Assembly (NCBI GenBank): GCA_033060915.1 | Contig: CM065389.1 | Location: 17,667,501 to 17,731,500 of the forward strand | Origin: Euryodendron excelsum | Lineage: Eukaryota; Streptophyta; Magnoliopsida; Ericales; Pentaphylacaceae | Direction of reading: 5' to 3' | DNA: 64,000 nucleotides | Shown: positions 49,101 through 59,829 of the stretch, in pieces | Layout: the number at the start of each line of letters is the position of its first letter | Position numbering within the stretch: position 1 is the stretch's first letter | Notes under the pieces: generated by a model | What the model was told of the DNA's origin: nothing | Database searches by the model: none | What the model saw: only the letters and a program-made list of their open reading frames with translations | Program-made: the position numbers and the translations under genes

Positions 49101-52100
49101 ATTTTTTAGAGGGCATAAACTTCAAACACATTGAGCATATATTTAAAATGAGTCAATATCTGCATGCAGTAGGTGTTCCATCTGCATAGTTTTCTTGTAC
49201 ATTTGGAGATTGATATCTAGGGATTTCTCTATGTCAGATTTTTCATGCTGTGCCTGTGCGTACTCCCAAGCGTGTTGTCTAAATTTGTCTGCTGATAGTG
49301 GAACAGCAGATTTTCTACCAGGCCATAGGAATTGTGTGGAGAAGCAGGAGTGGATGTGTCTTAGGGTACACCAGTGTTGGTGGGGAACTGCTGAAACTTA
49401 TGTGGGCAAATCTCAACCAAAGCTATTGGTTGTCATGAGGCCTCCAAAAGTTTTTACACATAGTTTGAGCTTGGGTTGAGATTCAGTCATTCAGGTGACC
49501 TGGTCTAATCCAAGCCTGATCTAATGCATGCTCATAGAGCACACACTGTTTACATTTATTGCATATATCTAAATAAAGTCATTTGATTTTTACCACTCCG
49601 TGAAATATTAGCTAGTGCATCTTCAATAATTATAAAGTAGGCAACACGGTCAAAACAAAAACAAAAGGAGATCAATACCTAAACCAGTATACTCTTTACA
49701 CCGCCATACTCTCTACAAAGTCCAAAATTGACCTAGGTTTGGGTTAACCCTCCTTGACCGCCAACTATGCAAGATAAACAAAAAACTACTCCTTCAACCT
49801 ATACAATGAATGCTTTGTATCCCCAAAGTTGTTCTGTTCCCCCCACTGCAAACAAGCCAAAACAAGCAAAAAGGTGGGAGATGCCAAGCTTTCCTCCCCT
49901 TCCCAACTCTAGCTCCTCACCATGCAATGCCTCTACCACTCCCCTTGGGAACACCCAAAGCATCCCAAAGATAGTCCGCGAGGAGCTCTCAAAATTTCCT
50001 AAACACCGCACCATAAAGGAAGATATGAGGCGTTGATTCCCCATTTTGCTTATATTGACAACACCAATTAACCAGTACTCGGAGCTTTTGATCAAATTAT
50101 CAATAGTAAGAATTTTCACAAAAAATGCCACCTTCATAGGGGCTCCACAGGACCACACCTTGACCCTTGGGAAACATGTCTCTCTCTGAGAAGTGTCACG
50201 TAAAAAGACAACACGGGTAAGACTTAACCTGTCGCTGTACTCATTCTGTAACTGAAATATTTTTTGATGTGATATTCAAGTCCCTTCAATCTGTAATATA
50301 TGCAATGAAGTATTCATGGTCAAAGAACATTGTAGAAAGGCTAATGTTTCTCCAACCAGATGTAATCGATAAACTTGGCTACTGACCTTGGGCAACCTGC
50401 TCAACTTTTACGGGCGGGCCCTGATTAGCCTATGAGTCCAACTTTGTGTTACCATAATACTCTAATACCCAAGCGATTACGCTTTTAGAACGCCGTTTTG
50501 AAACATGGTACACTTACGTTCCAAAACGCTGAATTTAGCGATCCAATGCGATTCTAAACTTTTTTTTCCTATTTCATTTATTTAGAGGTCACCTAATGAG
50601 AAAAAAATCAAATATAATGAACGAAAATTTAGGGAGAATAGAGTTCTGGCATAACAATATACAAAAAATGAGTCGTAAATACTCTTAAAATGTGTTTTTA
50701 AATGATTAATTTGAAATAACATAGACTATATTTTTTTAATGTCTAATTGTTAAAAAAAAAATTGTTCTACAAGTATCTTAATTTTAATAGTGTAATTTAT
50801 ACAAGTCTACCCTAGTGTACATATTTTAGAACATGTTGCGTATCACGGTCCTGTTCCCGTTTCACGTACCTAAACCATCCGTGCACCAGGTAACATAGGT
50901 CCAACTCCAACTCATCCTGTTTGGGTTGCAGCACTCTACGGTTCAGAAGCTAAATATATGGTTTTAATATAGTTTGCTCATCAGGCATTCGGTGTGATGT
51001 GATTCATTATGGTCCAATAAACATTTAGTTAGTATGTGGATTATAGGAAAGAAAACACATTTACAAACCTTGATTCTGTTTAAGATGTGATATCTTGCTC
51101 CCTTTGCAGTTATTTTATTTATTTTTATCTGGAAATGAATAAATTCATTGTCTCAAGGTCTCAGCAGACAAAATACAAGTCTTTGGGATGGTTGCATTGA
51201 GAGAACATTTCAGTGGCCTCTTTTTTTATGCATGATTTTAAGTTCTGATGATGGACATTGTGGAAGTCTCAGTGTCTTGGCACTATCTGTCACTGTATAA
51301 CAGCAATCAAGTACCGGAAATTTTCTTCTCGCTAGCTACCCCATAGAAACTAACTGATGCACATGTTAGAATCCAGTTGGCTACAGTTAATGTCTTTATT
51401 GACTCAGAAGTAATTTCTGTGAGAGGCCTAAAGCTTGATTTATCTTAGACATTGAAATTAAATTGCTTTCCATGTTAATTTCTGTTCAAATACGTTATAC
51501 TTCAATATCATGACCTCAATAGAGAAATCATGTAGGTGATACAAACCGTCATATGTCTGCCTATTGGTGATGCTGTTAAATGTGATGTAGGACATCACTG
51601 GAAAGCTTAGTTCTGCTGCAAAATGCTTCTTGTACAGTTGCTCTAAAACTATGGTTTGGGATTGCCTGATGTCTTACATTTATTATCTTATATTTAGGAT
51701 CAGGAGAAAATCAAGAGGAAGAAGTTGTTGATTCCAAAGACTGAGGAGACTGTTCGAGTTGAGACTAGCGTTGTTGCTCAGCCACAAGATATGCAAGAGA
51801 AATTGATTACTGATTGTAGTACTCATGGTTTAATGTCACTCAGCAGGCCAGTCCCCAATGCAACAGCAGCAAATATGACTGTTCAGATGCCTGGTACCTT
51901 AGTGAATGGCCCTAACTTGGACCGGCCAAAACAAGAGAAGGTAAAGGGTAGTTCAAGTAATCCCAGTGACACGAGGACAATGGATGTATTAACAAAGAAA
52001 AAGGCCAAGAGGAAGCCAGAATTCGAGTTGGGTGAAGCTCACTTCTGTCCGGAGAAGTTATCTTCTGCACAAGGGGAAGAAAGAGAGAAGTCCCATAAGC

Positions 52101-52174
52101 AGGTTGCTGCTCTCCAAAAACCAAACCTTCTGTTGGCTGCTGCTGCTCCTCCAAACTTTGAACAGCCCAGCTGA
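37726..52174 (+). CDS. UBN1: Ubinuclein / HPC2-domain protein, 13 exons
   Basis: Predicted subunit of the HIRA complex, which places histone H3.3 independently of replication in the nucleus. Exons: 37726-37959, 40002-40088, 40240-40332, 40478-40554, 41246-41852, 45556-45655, 45759-45868, 46037(or 46040)-46123, 47361-47486, 47729-47866, 47971-48018, 48346-48447, 51698-52174. All junctions are GT-AG and keep frame, giving 760-761 codons. The N-terminus has a poly-Gly run then RQRFTVELRPGETTIVSW. The HPC2/HRD region follows: SRFSAVIEKIERLYMGKHSS, an acidic stretch, DTEDSFIDDAELDEYFQVDN and HDGFFVNRGKLERINEP. A basic PKKRRRKD could be a nuclear signal. The middle domain has RRLPREVKQKLAKVARLA, HGKISKELVNRLMSIVGHLI and LYDLYVE..DEDAGPQVRKL, then ELWPDGFMDNHGIKRAICRA. 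UBN1 and UBN2 paralogues cannot be told apart here. Confidence 0.95.
38440..38870 (-). mobile_element. LINE remnant in intron 1, antisense
   Basis: On the - strand, RVKMMGVC, GDLGFDLGMFGIVWVSP and SNLLLSLRGAQVWQRRKKA, then FLAPLALRWVMGVK, separated by stops. They follow the pattern of the C-terminal zinc-binding region (zf-RVT) and beyond of plant LINE ORF2 (C..C..H..C, LFGxxWVxP, LLxxWRG, xPLxLxW). Very decayed. The open frame 38753-38520 is in another phase. Confidence 0.55.
43061..43113. repeat. (GA)n microsatellite in intron 5
   Basis: An uninterrupted GA dinucleotide run of about 26 copies. Confidence 0.97.
43150..44400 (+). mobile_element. LINE 3' end in intron 5
   Basis: GQDSLCWEVSKKRLLEVECF and GSFSLEPPK at about 43759-43857 match the 'D.LCW..S..G.F.V...Y' plus 'FPWK' region of plant LINE ORF2. 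The end, 'gatgctctctcaataaatct' followed by an A-rich tail at about 44395-44402, looks like the polyadenylated end of a LINE. Stops throughout. Confidence 0.65.
44930..45385. repeat. Decayed dispersed repeat in intron 5
   Basis: 'gacatgtgtcatggacacg' near the left and 'gtgttgtgtccgtgacacc' near the right, with several 'gtgtcc' and 'gtgtcca' words between. It resembles a widespread plant repeat with GTGTCC-rich sequence, but the family is not assigned. Confidence 0.35.
49640..50165 (-). mobile_element. LINE remnant in intron 12, antisense
   Basis: The - strand frame 50158-49799 has APMKVAFFVKILTIDNLIKS and later SRTIFGMLWVFPRGVVEALH. These match the LINE ORF2 block 'P.KVAFF.W...LGKILTIDNL' and '..LFG..WV.PR.V...L'. 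The residues between are shifted, so it is a relic. The remaining 48448-51697 intron sequence shows nothing else recognisable. Confidence 0.7.
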
Positions 52175-52330
52175 CATGATATAATCTCAATTAGGATGGT
52201 CACACCATTAAGGTGTTTGTGTAACACAAATCTTTGTTTTTTCTTGGTTTCTTTTTTTTTTTTTTTTTAACGGCTTCATTCATTCTGACCGATTGTTTCT
52301 GGTTTTGTAATTAAATGTTGGTGTCATGTT
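52175..52330 (+). other. 3' UTR of the ubinuclein gene
   Basis: Follows the TGA at 52172-52174. A T-run at 52251-52269 and 'tttgtaattaaatg' at 52304-52317 are plausible near-upstream and polyadenylation elements. A 110-codon open - frame (52643-52311) partly overlaps this area; it starts MQDQRICFNPMHM and matches nothing I know. Confidence 0.45.
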
Positions 52331-54374
52331 GAGCAAAATTTAATCTCCATAGGAGGTCACACAAATCTGTAATTTCATTTGCAATGTGTATTAATTCCGT
52401 TGTCTCCTTCACATCCGCTGAACACTCATACGTATCAAAGGAAATGGCACAGCAGGTGTGAAGCTCAAATTCATTGAAAACTTGGGCTGGTTTTGTTTCT
52501 TGATTTCCTTTTTCCAGTGGAGGAATGGGGAAGTACTTGGGATTCAGAAAATGCCATAAATGGATCCCCAAGTACAATTGTTTGTTGCCATTGTGCCATG
52601 ATTTCATATGCATGGGGTTGAAACATATTCTCTGATCCTGCATTCAGAATTACTTAAGATCAAATCTTCCATTTTCAGGCTGATGGAAATCCTTGTCACG
52701 TCCTTTTCGGTGTGTGAGTTTCAGGAACTTCAATGAGTATTGGTTAAGCTAAATGTTGGGGATAAAGTCTCCTATTTTTGCTTAAGAAAACTGCATATGC
52801 TTGCATTGGGCATTGAGCATTTTTCTAAGGCAATTTTGGCTTGCAAAGCCTATGCAAAATATTGATATGTTACTGCGTATAAAGAGTTATTTCAATAATT
52901 AAACATGGATATTAAAAAATAATTATATATGCTTATTATCTTGGCTTTTGGTAATTTATTTATTTATTTATTTTCTTCTATTTAAACAATCTTTGTTTTA
53001 GAAAAAAAAAATTCTTTAGGTGTACTTAGGTTGCATGGAAGAAATGAGTTTTGGTATTCATAAAAAAATTACCGTCATTAACCTAAATTATTTGACCTTG
53101 TTATTTGCCCCTCTTTAATCAACTGCCTTCTAACACTCTCCTTTTGCGAATCATGTATCATTGTACTAAAATTTAGTAACCCACCTTTTAAATTATACAT
53201 GAATTGAGTTGAATCATTTAAGGAAATGTAAAATTCTTAATATATATGTCCCTGCTGTTTTTATGCAAATGGCAGTCAACGTTAATAACCCCGAAATACA
53301 GTATTATTTTTATTTATTAGTAAATTGCAGAAATTTCATTGGAAAAAGTTTTGGTCAATTTGATCAAATTTAATTTTACAGCTCAAGGCTAACTACGTAA
53401 AAGGAAAACTCGGGCCAGTTTATTTTGAGATCTAACTCAACTGAATTTTACTGTTATGTAACATGGCTATTTCCTAAATCATATTTGTGGTTACAGCATA
53501 AAAAAAAAAAAAAAACAATTCTCTTAATCTGGAAGGACTCTCATGCTGTCAAAGAAAGAATGAAATGAAATATGAAAATCACCCATATTCAAAATTGTAT
53601 CTTAGCTCATTAGCCAAAATTATTTTCGAACTTGCAAAGACATAGCTAGTGATTCTCCCTGTTCCTAACTAGTATCTCTTAAAGAAAGGGAGGACCCGAG
53701 ATCGATGTTGAGACTTGAGAGGAGATTGAGATCGTCTTCCTTATACCTATAGAATGGAGGTCTCCATTCTGCTTAATGTTAAACTAACAACTCGTTTAAA
53801 TAGATAATAGATGAAATAGATGAAACCACTTCACTTGATGTTTAAAGAGTTCACAATACTACGTCGTTTTATACCAATAGATAAAATTATGTAATACTTT
53901 ATTTTTAAAAACTAACCGTAGAAAGCTTCCATCTAACCTCCCTATCGTTCGCTCCTAATACCGTCCCCTTCCTTTCTCATATTGCGTGTAAAGCTTGGAG
54001 CGTCTCAAACATTTTTTTTTATTCTTCTTGGCACTAAGAATCAATGGTATATATATCCATATGCATATAGATGCATATAAATAAAGAGAAACTAAAACCA
54101 AAATACCCATCCCGTAAAGGCAGATTAAGCGCTGTATTTCAATATATATATATATATATGCAATGAAAGACGATTCTACCAATTGAACAATAAGATGAAA
54201 CTAAGGACGTTATAGAGCCAACAAATTTCTGTAAAAATCCCCTCTGAATCTCTGATAGTTCTCAAAGATCATATCAGTAACAAACATATAAAACCATACG
54301 AATAAAGATACAGCCTGGAAGAAAAAAAAAAAGAAGGTTTTGAGAATTAACCAAGCTCTACACACACAATGTGC

Positions 54375-54427
<53 letters not shown>

Positions 54428-55015
54428 GTATTAGTAGCAAACCCTAGTTAGATTAGATGGAGAGTCTTTTTTTGTTAGTTATGAAAATAAAATACTAAAT
54501 AATTTTATGTAGTATTGTGAACTATTTAAAAACCAAGTGAGGTGGTTTCTTGTCCATTGATTATTCATTTAAATGAGATAGCAATCTAACATTAGATGCA
54601 ATGCATATCTCTATTTCAGAGATGTAATGGAGAGGAGCTTAATCCATTGAGAGGAGCTAATGTAAAAAATTTAAAATTTGGAGGGACTAAATGAAAATTT
54701 CTTAAATTTTGGATACACTATATTTAATTGTAAATACCCAAATATCTTTGAAGTTTTGGAATGCTGTGGCCACCCCCCGGTCCGCTAGTGCCTAAAGGTG
54801 CTTCCATGTTTACTGGTTTGAATTTTTTGTTTTTAAAAAAAATTACTATGGATATGGCCTTTTCTTGCTATATTTTTTAAGTACTAAAATATAGGAACTA
54901 GCAAGTAGGTCTTACTTGAATTTATTAATGTTAGTTCCACCATCTTGTGTAACAAAATATGGTGAAAAAAAGGTGGCTATAGTTAGCCTGCAACTTCCAT
55001 TTTTTTTCTTTCTTT
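52331..55015. other. Intergenic, AT-rich
   Basis: No gene recognised. It holds A-runs, a TA run at 54142-54160 and the (GA)n tract at 54376-54424. Confidence 0.5.
54376..54424. repeat. (GA)n microsatellite
   Basis: About 24 uninterrupted GA copies. Confidence 0.97.
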
Positions 55016-55017
55016 AC

Positions 55018-55294
55018 AGCCTGTTTGGAACTTGAAGAATGGAAGAAAAGGGAAACAAAGGGCAAAACCATTGTTTGATTTCCTTTCCCTATTTAATTCT
55101 ACCTATGAGGGAAAGGGAAGGAAAAATGGAGAAATTTTTTTTTAAATCATTCTCTCTTTCTCTCTCTTCTTTCTTTCCACTTTCATCTCATTTTCTTCAC
55201 AAAACCAAACACAGAAGGGAGAATAGTTTTCCTTCATTTTCTCTTCCCTCCCTTTCCCTTCCCTGTCCTTCCCTCCTCCGAGTTCCAATAGGCT
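55018..55294. mobile_element. MITE, 277 bp
   Basis: The left end AGCCTGTTTGGAACTTG (55018) and right end CGAGTTCCAATAGGCT (55279-55294) are inverted copies. The interior is A/G-rich, then T/C-rich. No transposase. No clear target duplication. Confidence 0.65.
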
Positions 55295-55833
55295 ATTAGC
55301 TTTTCCTTTATTTTTTATACATTCAAATTTTTATTTTAATTTTTTTATGGTATGTAAGAATATGTAAACAAATGCAGAAGCGGATTAACCCCGTACCTTA
55401 GTTGCATTAACCTAGAACTTGAAGATGTTCTACGCACTGCAATTAGGGATGGCAATGAATTGGAAAAAAACGGAGATTCGACCGTATCCACCCCGTTTGG
55501 GGCAGGGATGGAGGGAATGAAATTAGAATGGACCAAGTTTTCCTCCCACCTCTCCCCATCCCGCCCTGCCCGACTTATATATATATATATATTAATTTTT
55601 TCATGCAGGCTAGTTTTTATTTCCCTCACTTAGGGTTCTTGCGCGCCTCCACTTCCAATTCCAAGGACTAGAGTCCAGACCAGGCTCTCTCTCTCTCTCT
55701 CTCCATACGAAATTCAAAGCAGGTTCTTCTCTTTCTTTCCTCAAAATTTAGGGCTAGGGTTTGGCTTAGATTGAACTACTCGTTTAGGGTTCTTGCACTC
55801 GGGCCTCCACTTCCAGTTCCAAACCAGGTTCGT

Positions 55834-55865
<32 letters not shown>

Positions 55866-56051
55866 CAAAATTCAAATGTGTTCTCTTCCTTTCCTTAAAA
55901 TATAAGGCTAGGGTTTGTAACTTTCTTATGGAAGTGATTGCAGAATTTAGGCCCTTTTGCTGAACTTCTCCAGAGAACTCAAATTTAAGGTCAGGGTTGA
56001 CCATCCAAGCCTCCAGCTCTAGCAGACCAGCGCCTCTACTTCCAGGGACTA

Positions 56052-56087
<36 letters not shown>

Positions 56088-56628
56088 ATCCTGTTTTTCT
56101 TTATTCATTTTCTGCCACTGGCTTGATGAAAAGATGTGTTTCTTGGACATTATTACCTTCTCTCTCTCCCTCTCTCTTCTTTTCACTTTTTTTTTTTTGC
56201 AATGGGTACCTGTAAAACATCTGAGAAGTCATTTACCAAGCTCTGATTGTTAAATGACTACCTGCAAGCAACTTAGTGAATTTGTATTATGTATATTAGC
56301 CATTTAACAAGCTCTGATTGTTTGAGAATTGTTATTTGTAGATTAATTTGCTTCCTTGTAAGAATTTTAAGCTTCTTAGGTTGAAATAATGAAACAAATT
56401 TATTTTATTACTTGAAATAATTCATTAATTCAAACATAAGAATTTGAAGTAACTATGGCAAATGGGAAGGTGATCTAATTTAGGGTTCAAAATCTCAGAA
56501 TGGATTCTTCTTTTGAAGTTTCTTTGTTAATTACTACATATTAGTTTAAGATTTTGAAATAATCCTTTGCTGCACTTATACAAAAATTTCTTTCTTTTAG
56601 TTCCTTCCCTTAAATTTATAGGTAATCA

Positions 56629-56937
56629 ATGGCACAATCATAAAATGAAAGTGTAGCTTCTCCGCCTAGCGTGTCTCAATTTTCATCACTACTGACTAGT
56701 AGTTGTAGCCAAGTGCCAATCCATATTGATGGTCAATCAATTGGTGAGGTTCCATTGGCACTTGGACCAATGAGTAGGCATAGATCAAATGAGTGGGCGG
56801 ATTTTACAAGAAAAGAAGTTGATAGCAAGATCAAGTACGAGTGTAAACATTATAAAAAATTACTTGTTAATGGTGTTAAGGCTGGAACTAGCCATCTACG
56901 TGATCATCTGATTTTTGTGTCAACTATACTTAACTAG
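56629..56937 (+). pseudogene. BED zinc-finger start of a hAT transposase
   Basis: The natural ATG at 56629 is followed after four codons by TAA (56641); the frame then runs open to 56937. It has SNEWADFTRKEVDSKIKYEC, HYKKLLVNG and AGTSHLRDHL, matching the BED finger of hAT transposases (W..F, C..C, TSHL..HL). The second cysteine of the C..C pair is Tyr, so zinc binding is lost. Nothing of the downstream transposase follows. Confidence 0.82.
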
Positions 56938-57802
56938 GAAGTTCTTTGATCTTTTGATTTCTTCTCTAAATTTTACAGGAAAATAGATTCTGGTGGAAAT
57001 TTATAGGTTTGTGCTATTTGCATATATGCCTCATGTACATGCGGTGGGTGCTTTCCTTTTCAAATAGTGGCTTGACTTGTGATTCATAATTTTTTAGGGG
57101 CATTATTAAGATAACAATCCCACGTAATTGGTATTATGGGAACATTCTCTTTATCAAAAAACCCTGAACGCTTATCTTTTCACTTCTAATTGAGTACCAA
57201 TTCTCCAAAGTCCCCACAAACCCAAACCTCATTTTCTGAATCTCTAGATTTGTAAGAAGAATCCAGGCCCTAAGCATCTTCCTCTAGTTGCAATTCTCAT
57301 CTTGGCAATTCAAGTTTCTATCTGTCTTGCTCTACAAGATTCTATATCTCCCAAACTCCATTTGTTTATTTCCTATCAACTATTATTTTATTCCTTGTTA
57401 AAATTTTATTTTGTCGAAGTGATTGTGGAATCCTTTTGTATGATTATAGCTATAAATTTTGGTTTATGATCTTCCTCACTCTAAAAACACAGTACTATTC
57501 GTAGTTTTTGTCCTTAAATGCTATGGGAGCATCGAAGTAAAATAAAAGACTCTTTAATTAAAAACCAATTTTGTCCAAGATTAATGACTTTAAAAGGGAT
57601 TTCAAATGGGGTCTAATCTATCCAAATCCAATCCTAATATGAATTTAGTCCATTCCAAAAGATCAAACTAGTTTCCAGGAAATCCATCTGCCCCCATCAC
57701 TGGATTTATTGTCTGTATTCCGAATGTAGCAAAAGCATGAAAGCAAGCAAATTTTTATTAGAAAGGACAATTGATTTATAAAGTTTTTCTCTTTACATGC
57801 AG

Positions 57803-57883
57803 GCTTTTGAGGAAGCCATAGCTGAGCTGGACACTTTGGGAGAGGAGTCATACAAATACAGTACTCTTATTATGCTTAAGCAG
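57803..57883 (+). pseudogene. Captured 14-3-3 exon fragment
   Basis: Between a TGCAG acceptor and a GT donor, 27 codons read [20 protein letters not shown] and TLIMLKQ. This is the region of helices 8-9 of 14-3-3 (GF14) phosphopeptide-binding proteins. The left boundary matches the usual plant 14-3-3 intron position before AFDEAI. Tyr replaces the usual Asp in SYKDSTLIM, and the sequence departs after TLIM, where QLLRDN is expected. No other exon is seen, so it is a captured fragment inside the hAT element. Confidence 0.88.
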
Positions 57884-58571
57884 GTGATGCATGCGTACGT
57901 GGCTCTCAAGTTAGCATGGGTGCGGGTGAAATTGTGTATAATTTATTGATGAACTCACTGATCTAAGTCCTACTTCTGGATTTGTTTTGGTAAGCTACCT
58001 CTTGTTCTAGTTTGTGAATGTGCACTTAAATCTTACATGCATATATTCACCACAATAAGGGCGGAAAATTGACTTATTTATTTTAGCTGATTATTGGTGT
58101 TTATGTGGCTTTTATTTTTTGTTGATATCTAACAGATTATCAAACTTGTAATGTTGAAACAGCTTAAGATAAGAGTCTTTTAGTCTTTGGTCCTTGCCTA
58201 TGTATTTTTATTTTCATTTATGTTTTTAGAAATTTTTTTTTGGCTTGAAATTTGTCTTGGATTAATCTAAAATATATTCCATCAGTATGTAGAACTGAGA
58301 AAATCTTTTTTTTTTCCTTTAATGATTATGCTTTCCGAAATTTGAATCTTCTGATTACCTATTATTACATGATCTAATTACTGACTTGGTGCAAATTTAG
58401 CTCTATGAAAAAAGACATTGTTTGACATGTTGGTAGGCTTGGGCCTGGGTTTGGGTTGGAGGTGGAGGTGGGGGTGGAGGTAGGAATGGAGGCAGACTTG
58501 TACCCGTGGAGGTAGGAATGGAGATCCTAATCCCCGCCCTGTTGTGGTCCATTGCCATCTCTAACTGCAAT

Positions 58572-59829
58572 CTACAACGGTTAGAATCGTTACAATGAAG
58601 AACAAACTCTGTGTATCCATAGCACAAAAGCCAACCTTATGTCAATATATCTACAGAGAGATCACAGTCAAAAGTCCTTTGATGTTGGTTGCACTTGGGG
58701 TATATAAAGACACTCAAGAGGCGACCATGAAAAGGTACCAACAATGGGACATGTCTGTTCTTTAACAGACATGTTTGCATCCATATGGTTATTGGGTCAA
58801 CCCACCATAGGTGCCCAGTTTGGGTTCATGTCCTGACTCGAATACCAACTTTTCCTACTCGCACATAGTGGGCAATCCTATCATCTTTCTTGATTTTTCA
58901 TATACAAGGCTATAAGTTCATACAGGCTAATGGGCTGTGCGACTGCTCAGCGCACCTATAATTGGGAGCTTTACACTAGGAACTTTTATCAGATCCAACA
59001 TAGAGACATCAACCCTAAACACAAAACATAGAGTCTCATGTACCTTGATTCATTTAAATATACCAGTTTGAACATCTCTAATCCCTTAATAAGAGCATGT
59101 TTAACCCTTAGAAGTTTTCACCTATATATTCACACTTTGTCGCAGTATGCTATGACACCAAAGTTATTGACAATAAATATATCGCGGGATGTTCCATATG
59201 GTCTTCCCTTGCCCTTATATCACTTAGATCAGAAATAACTATTTTTCGAGCAATGTCTCGAAAGGCCAAATCATTCATGGCCATAGGTAACATGCCAAAG
59301 TAGCTTAACATTATTTCTATCCCCTCATAACATAGTCCAAGGTCAAAAAGGACTGAATAAATTTGGCCATACACAAAAGACCTAGTCATATAAAAATGAG
59401 TTGAAGGACTTAACACGGTAAGAAAGTAGGGATCTATTCCTTCACACCTCTTTAATCGGTCGTCAAGCACATGTAGTACGTAATACATACTATGGTGAAG
59501 TGTCCCGATCCAACAGAGGAGAGCGTATATCATACTCATAGACATCACATATCTTAAGTCTAGCCACTACACAAGCATCTAACTTGATTTCTTTGTTTGC
59601 ACGCTATCTATAATCGTTGAATTTAAGTTCTCGAATCTGGCTAACTAAAACAATACAAGTATAAATAATATTGACCTTCGCGTTAGGTCTCATCTTGTTT
59701 ATAAACAAGGCGACACTATAGCATATTGTGTCTAATCTTTGCATGCTCTCTCAAGGGCCAAAAGAAATTAAAATGCTAAAGACATGCTCACCATAAGCGC
59801 TAGAGTTGATAGCTTGTGTGAGTGAGCCA
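58572..59829 (-). mobile_element. 3' LTR and flank of the right-hand copia (limits uncertain)
   Basis: A purine tract AGGGGAGAT on the - strand (about 59838-59830) marks where the 3' LTR should start, with TGGCTCAC at 59829 going left. The LTR's other end was not found. The region includes a TATA-like and CT-poor stretch and a 132-codon - frame (59548-59150) without known motifs, which is taken as LTR sequence. Confidence 0.5.

Larger units (their letters stand above)
55444..58563 (+). mobile_element. hAT DNA transposon, 3.1 kb, with captured exon
   Basis: The terminal inverted repeats TAGGGATGGCAAT (55444) and ATTGCCATCTCTA (58551-58563) differ at one position. The flanking octamer ACTGCAAT is identical on both sides (55436-55443 and 58564-58571), the 8-bp duplication of hAT elements. 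Inside are CT-rich leader-like tracts (55684-56085), the start of a BED-finger transposase (56629-56937) and a 14-3-3 exon (57803-57883). The DDE and hAT dimerisation parts are absent, so it cannot move on its own. Subterminal 'gggg.ggggatgga' and 'ggaggtaggaatgga' words lie near the ends. Confidence 0.93.

Noticed and set aside
59150..59548. 132-codon - strand frame
   Set aside because: It lies in the presumed copia LTR, with no known motif.
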